From the NCBI RefSeq assembly GCF_051014685.1, contig NC_135055.1, forward strand, positions 16,294,001 to 16,358,000: a DNA stretch of 64,000 bases, given 5' to 3'. Within the stretch, counting starts at the first letter, position 1. Each line of letters begins with the position of its first letter. This document shows, piece after piece, positions 62,157 to 64,000 of the stretch. The notes under the pieces are model-generated. The model did no database searches. It saw only the letters and a list, made by a program, of their open reading frames with translations, and was not told the DNA's origin. The position numbers were made by a program, and so were the translations under genes. This stretch comes from Ptiloglossa arizonensis. Taxonomy: Eukaryota; Arthropoda; Insecta; Hymenoptera; Colletidae.

Positions 62157-62886
62157 CTAATTTTGCATCCACGTAGAACTTTCATAAAATCTTGGATCTG
62201 CAATTCTGAGAGACGCTCTCTTATAGAAATAGTAATACAAAACTGCAACTTTAATATAACTAAGCATAAGATAAATTTAAAAATATGAAATATTTCTCTA
62301 CTTAATTTATTACCTCCTCTGTGCAATGAGTAAAAAACATGAAAATCTTTAGTCCAATGGTATTTGAAAGGTGATGACCAATTCATTTTAATGTCCCATG
62401 TATGAAGACTGATACTTAGTATCATATATATGATACACAATATTAATGTTATACGGAATTTTGTATATAATAATTGTATTAATCCGACCTGTATAAAAAA
62501 AATGTATACAATTGGTGTATAATGTTTGATAAATAATTACAGTTTGAAATATGTTATGTGAAAATTAAGTGTCAGATTTTCATTATCATTTTTAAATAAT
62601 TACCTGGAAGATGTACGTGGAAAAAAAATTAACTAGAAGAACTGTGAGGGTCATAACAAGACACAAGTCTTGAATCCTTAAAAACAGTAATTAAAGCAAC
62701 ATTGAAACATAAATGGTGTTTAACAGATTCAGGTAAAAAGAGCATTACATACACATAAAGAATCAATAAATTAATTGGATTCTGTCGTGAAAATCCAGCA
62801 AAGGAATTAACGAATACATCAAAAAGTAATATTAAGTACTGCACAATTACAGTTACCAAATATTTCTTTGTATTTAATGTATTCAT
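62157..62886 (-). CDS. Tmem138: transmembrane protein 138
   Basis: Small four-pass membrane protein linked to cilia and the transition zone in vertebrates. Exons in transcript order: 62886-62753, 62676-62604, 62488-62314, 62248-62157. The introns are short (76, 115 and 65 bases) and in phase, giving 157 residues against 162 in human. The order of matched segments is QYLILLFDVFVNSFAG, LLILYVIQDLCLVM, VGLIQLLYTKFRITLI, LSISLHTWDIKMNW, VAVLYYYFYKRASLRIADPR and FYESSTWMQN before TAG. These align with the human protein along its whole length. Reading single frames through the short introns gives misleading longer ORFs. It lies head to head with an XKR gene. Confidence 0.94.
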
Positions 62887-62997
62887 TTATCACGAAAAAA
62901 AGAATCCACTGATAGATTATAATTTGTAGATTCACAATTTCGTAGTGTTATTACTGTATTGTTATATTACAAAGATTACTATGGTAACGTAAATTCC

Positions 62998-63069
<72 letters not shown>

Positions 63070-63379
63070 ATCATTGTCACGCGTGAATCAGCAGATGATA
63101 AGTTGCACACAATACTGTTTTTAAAGTATATTAAACTAGTTTTATATAGTAATTTGAATTCGTGCATTTGATTATTAGGTGTTATTGAAATGTGAAAATG
63201 ATATTTAGTATAATAAAAATTTTAAGCCAAGTAGTGAAATGAAATGAAATGAAACGAAATGAATTATATTAAGGTTATAAATATGAATGAAACAAATATT
63301 GTAAACGAACTGTATAATTGATAGTTCATAGAACATTTACAATTAGATATGAATTGTGATACTTAAAATTATTTAACAT
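62887..63379. promoter_or_regulatory. head-to-head region Tmem138 and XKR
   Basis: 493 bases between divergent start codons, containing a long TA microsatellite at 63002-63066 and a short GAAAT-type repeat near 63236-63261. A shared promoter is possible from the layout; no motif is claimed. Confidence 0.4.
63002..63066. repeat. TA dinucleotide microsatellite
   Basis: About 32 uninterrupted AT/TA units. The isoleucine-tyrosine ORFs read through it on both strands are artefacts. Confidence 0.98.
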
Positions 63380-64000
63380 ATGAGAATGGAAATTCGAAAT
63401 AATAAACATTTGCATACACGACAAATAATTGGTATTTTTCCTATATTGGAATTGGATAGTGACGATGTAGATGTTCCTTTAAAAAATCCAAGTATATCTT
63501 ACTGGGATATTTTTTTTCTTGGGTATTCAATCGTTATGCGTGTTGTTCATATAGGAATGGATTGGCACCTTGCCATAAAATATTTATTGGATGGGAAAAC
63601 AACATATTTTGCACTGACAACTACTTTTATTTGTCTACCTTCATTTATAAATGTCATAATTAATAGAAAAATGCTATGTCAAGATGATAAGGTAAATTGT
63701 TGCATTAGAAAAAAAAAATTGATATAATTTAAAATAAAATTTATTAAGTGTTTTTATTTCAGTCATATTAAGATTGATATATTTTTTTCATAGACATTTA
63801 CATCAAATCAATCAGAATATAAATGCATACATGCAATATTAACAAAAAAGATATTCTGTATTGTAGTTATTGCATTTCAATTAGCACCAGTACTTCGTTG
63901 TTATCAAACTTTGGGGTATGCTCTGAAGGCTTATAAGTTTCAAAACTTGAACAATCGTAACGCTCAAAGACGATATTATCTAAAGATGCTTAAAGAAGAT
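63380..64000 (+). CDS. XK-related (XKR) membrane protein, 3' partial
   Basis: Exon 63380-63691 (104 codons, ends GAT AAG, donor gtaaat) and exon 63794-64000, running off the window at an open frame; 173 residues visible. The family hallmark is FQLAPVLRCYQTLGYALKAY, followed by RNAQRRYYLKMLKED, just where XK/XKR proteins have QLGPLLR and the segment before their DxxLLR core. Predicted membrane segments include WDIFFLGYSIVMRVVHIGMDW, FALTTTFICLPSFINVIIN and IFCIVVIAFQLAPVL. XKR8-type members are caspase-activated phospholipid scramblases and CED-8 is the worm relative, but scramblase activity and the caspase site cannot be judged from this part. The ATG at 63380 has a second ATG two codons later (MRM). 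The exact XKR subtype is not resolved. Confidence 0.9.

Noticed and set aside
62979..63171. Ile-Tyr repeat proteins on both strands
   Set aside because: Translation of a TA microsatellite.

Overview
This is an insect nuclear genome window. Genes are split by short GT-AG introns of 65-100 bases, intergenic DNA is AT-rich, and some introns are CpG-dense with many microsatellites. The protein set and style suggest Hymenoptera (bee, wasp or ant), but the order is inferred from general character, not from a diagnostic marker. There are no prokaryotic features, CRISPR arrays or viral genes.

Layout. (1) 1-14633, plus strand: the last 24 coding exons of bark beetle/Anakonda (bark), the giant tricellular-junction protein. 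About 2,880 residues are present, with the N-terminus off the left edge. (2) 14634-20079: bark 3' flank and gene-poor DNA. (3) 20080-47929, minus strand: fusilli (fus), the insect ESRP epithelial splicing regulator. A ten-exon form of 801 residues ends at 28186, and a phase-compatible alternative 3' end uses two exons at 20623-20825 and 20080-20259. Its 11.4 kb first intron is full of old tandem duplications, including a seven-copy 44-base minisatellite and a likely 194-base TTAA-flanked MITE. (4) 47930-55882: upstream of fus, a CpG-rich stretch and then no supportable gene. (5) 55883-57355, minus: intronless PIG-B, GPI mannosyltransferase 3. (6) 58261-60716, plus: a four-exon BED zinc-finger protein derived from a hAT transposase (DREF/ZBED1-like). 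(7) 62157-62886, minus: four-exon Tmem138, a ciliary membrane protein. (8) 63380-64000, plus: the start of an XK-related (XKR) membrane protein, cut by the right edge.

How the genes relate: bark and fus lie tail to tail and are both epithelial genes, one building the corner junction and one setting epithelial splicing. PIG-B/BED-hAT and Tmem138/XKR form two head-to-head pairs with gaps of 905 and 493 bases, so shared promoter regions are possible. Exon joins were worked out by hand from splice sites and reading phase. For bark, fus, Tmem138 and the BED protein every junction keeps frame. I found no clearly new biological system. The most unusual material is the tandem-repeat-rich fus intron, the MITE and a dispersed hairpin repeat.
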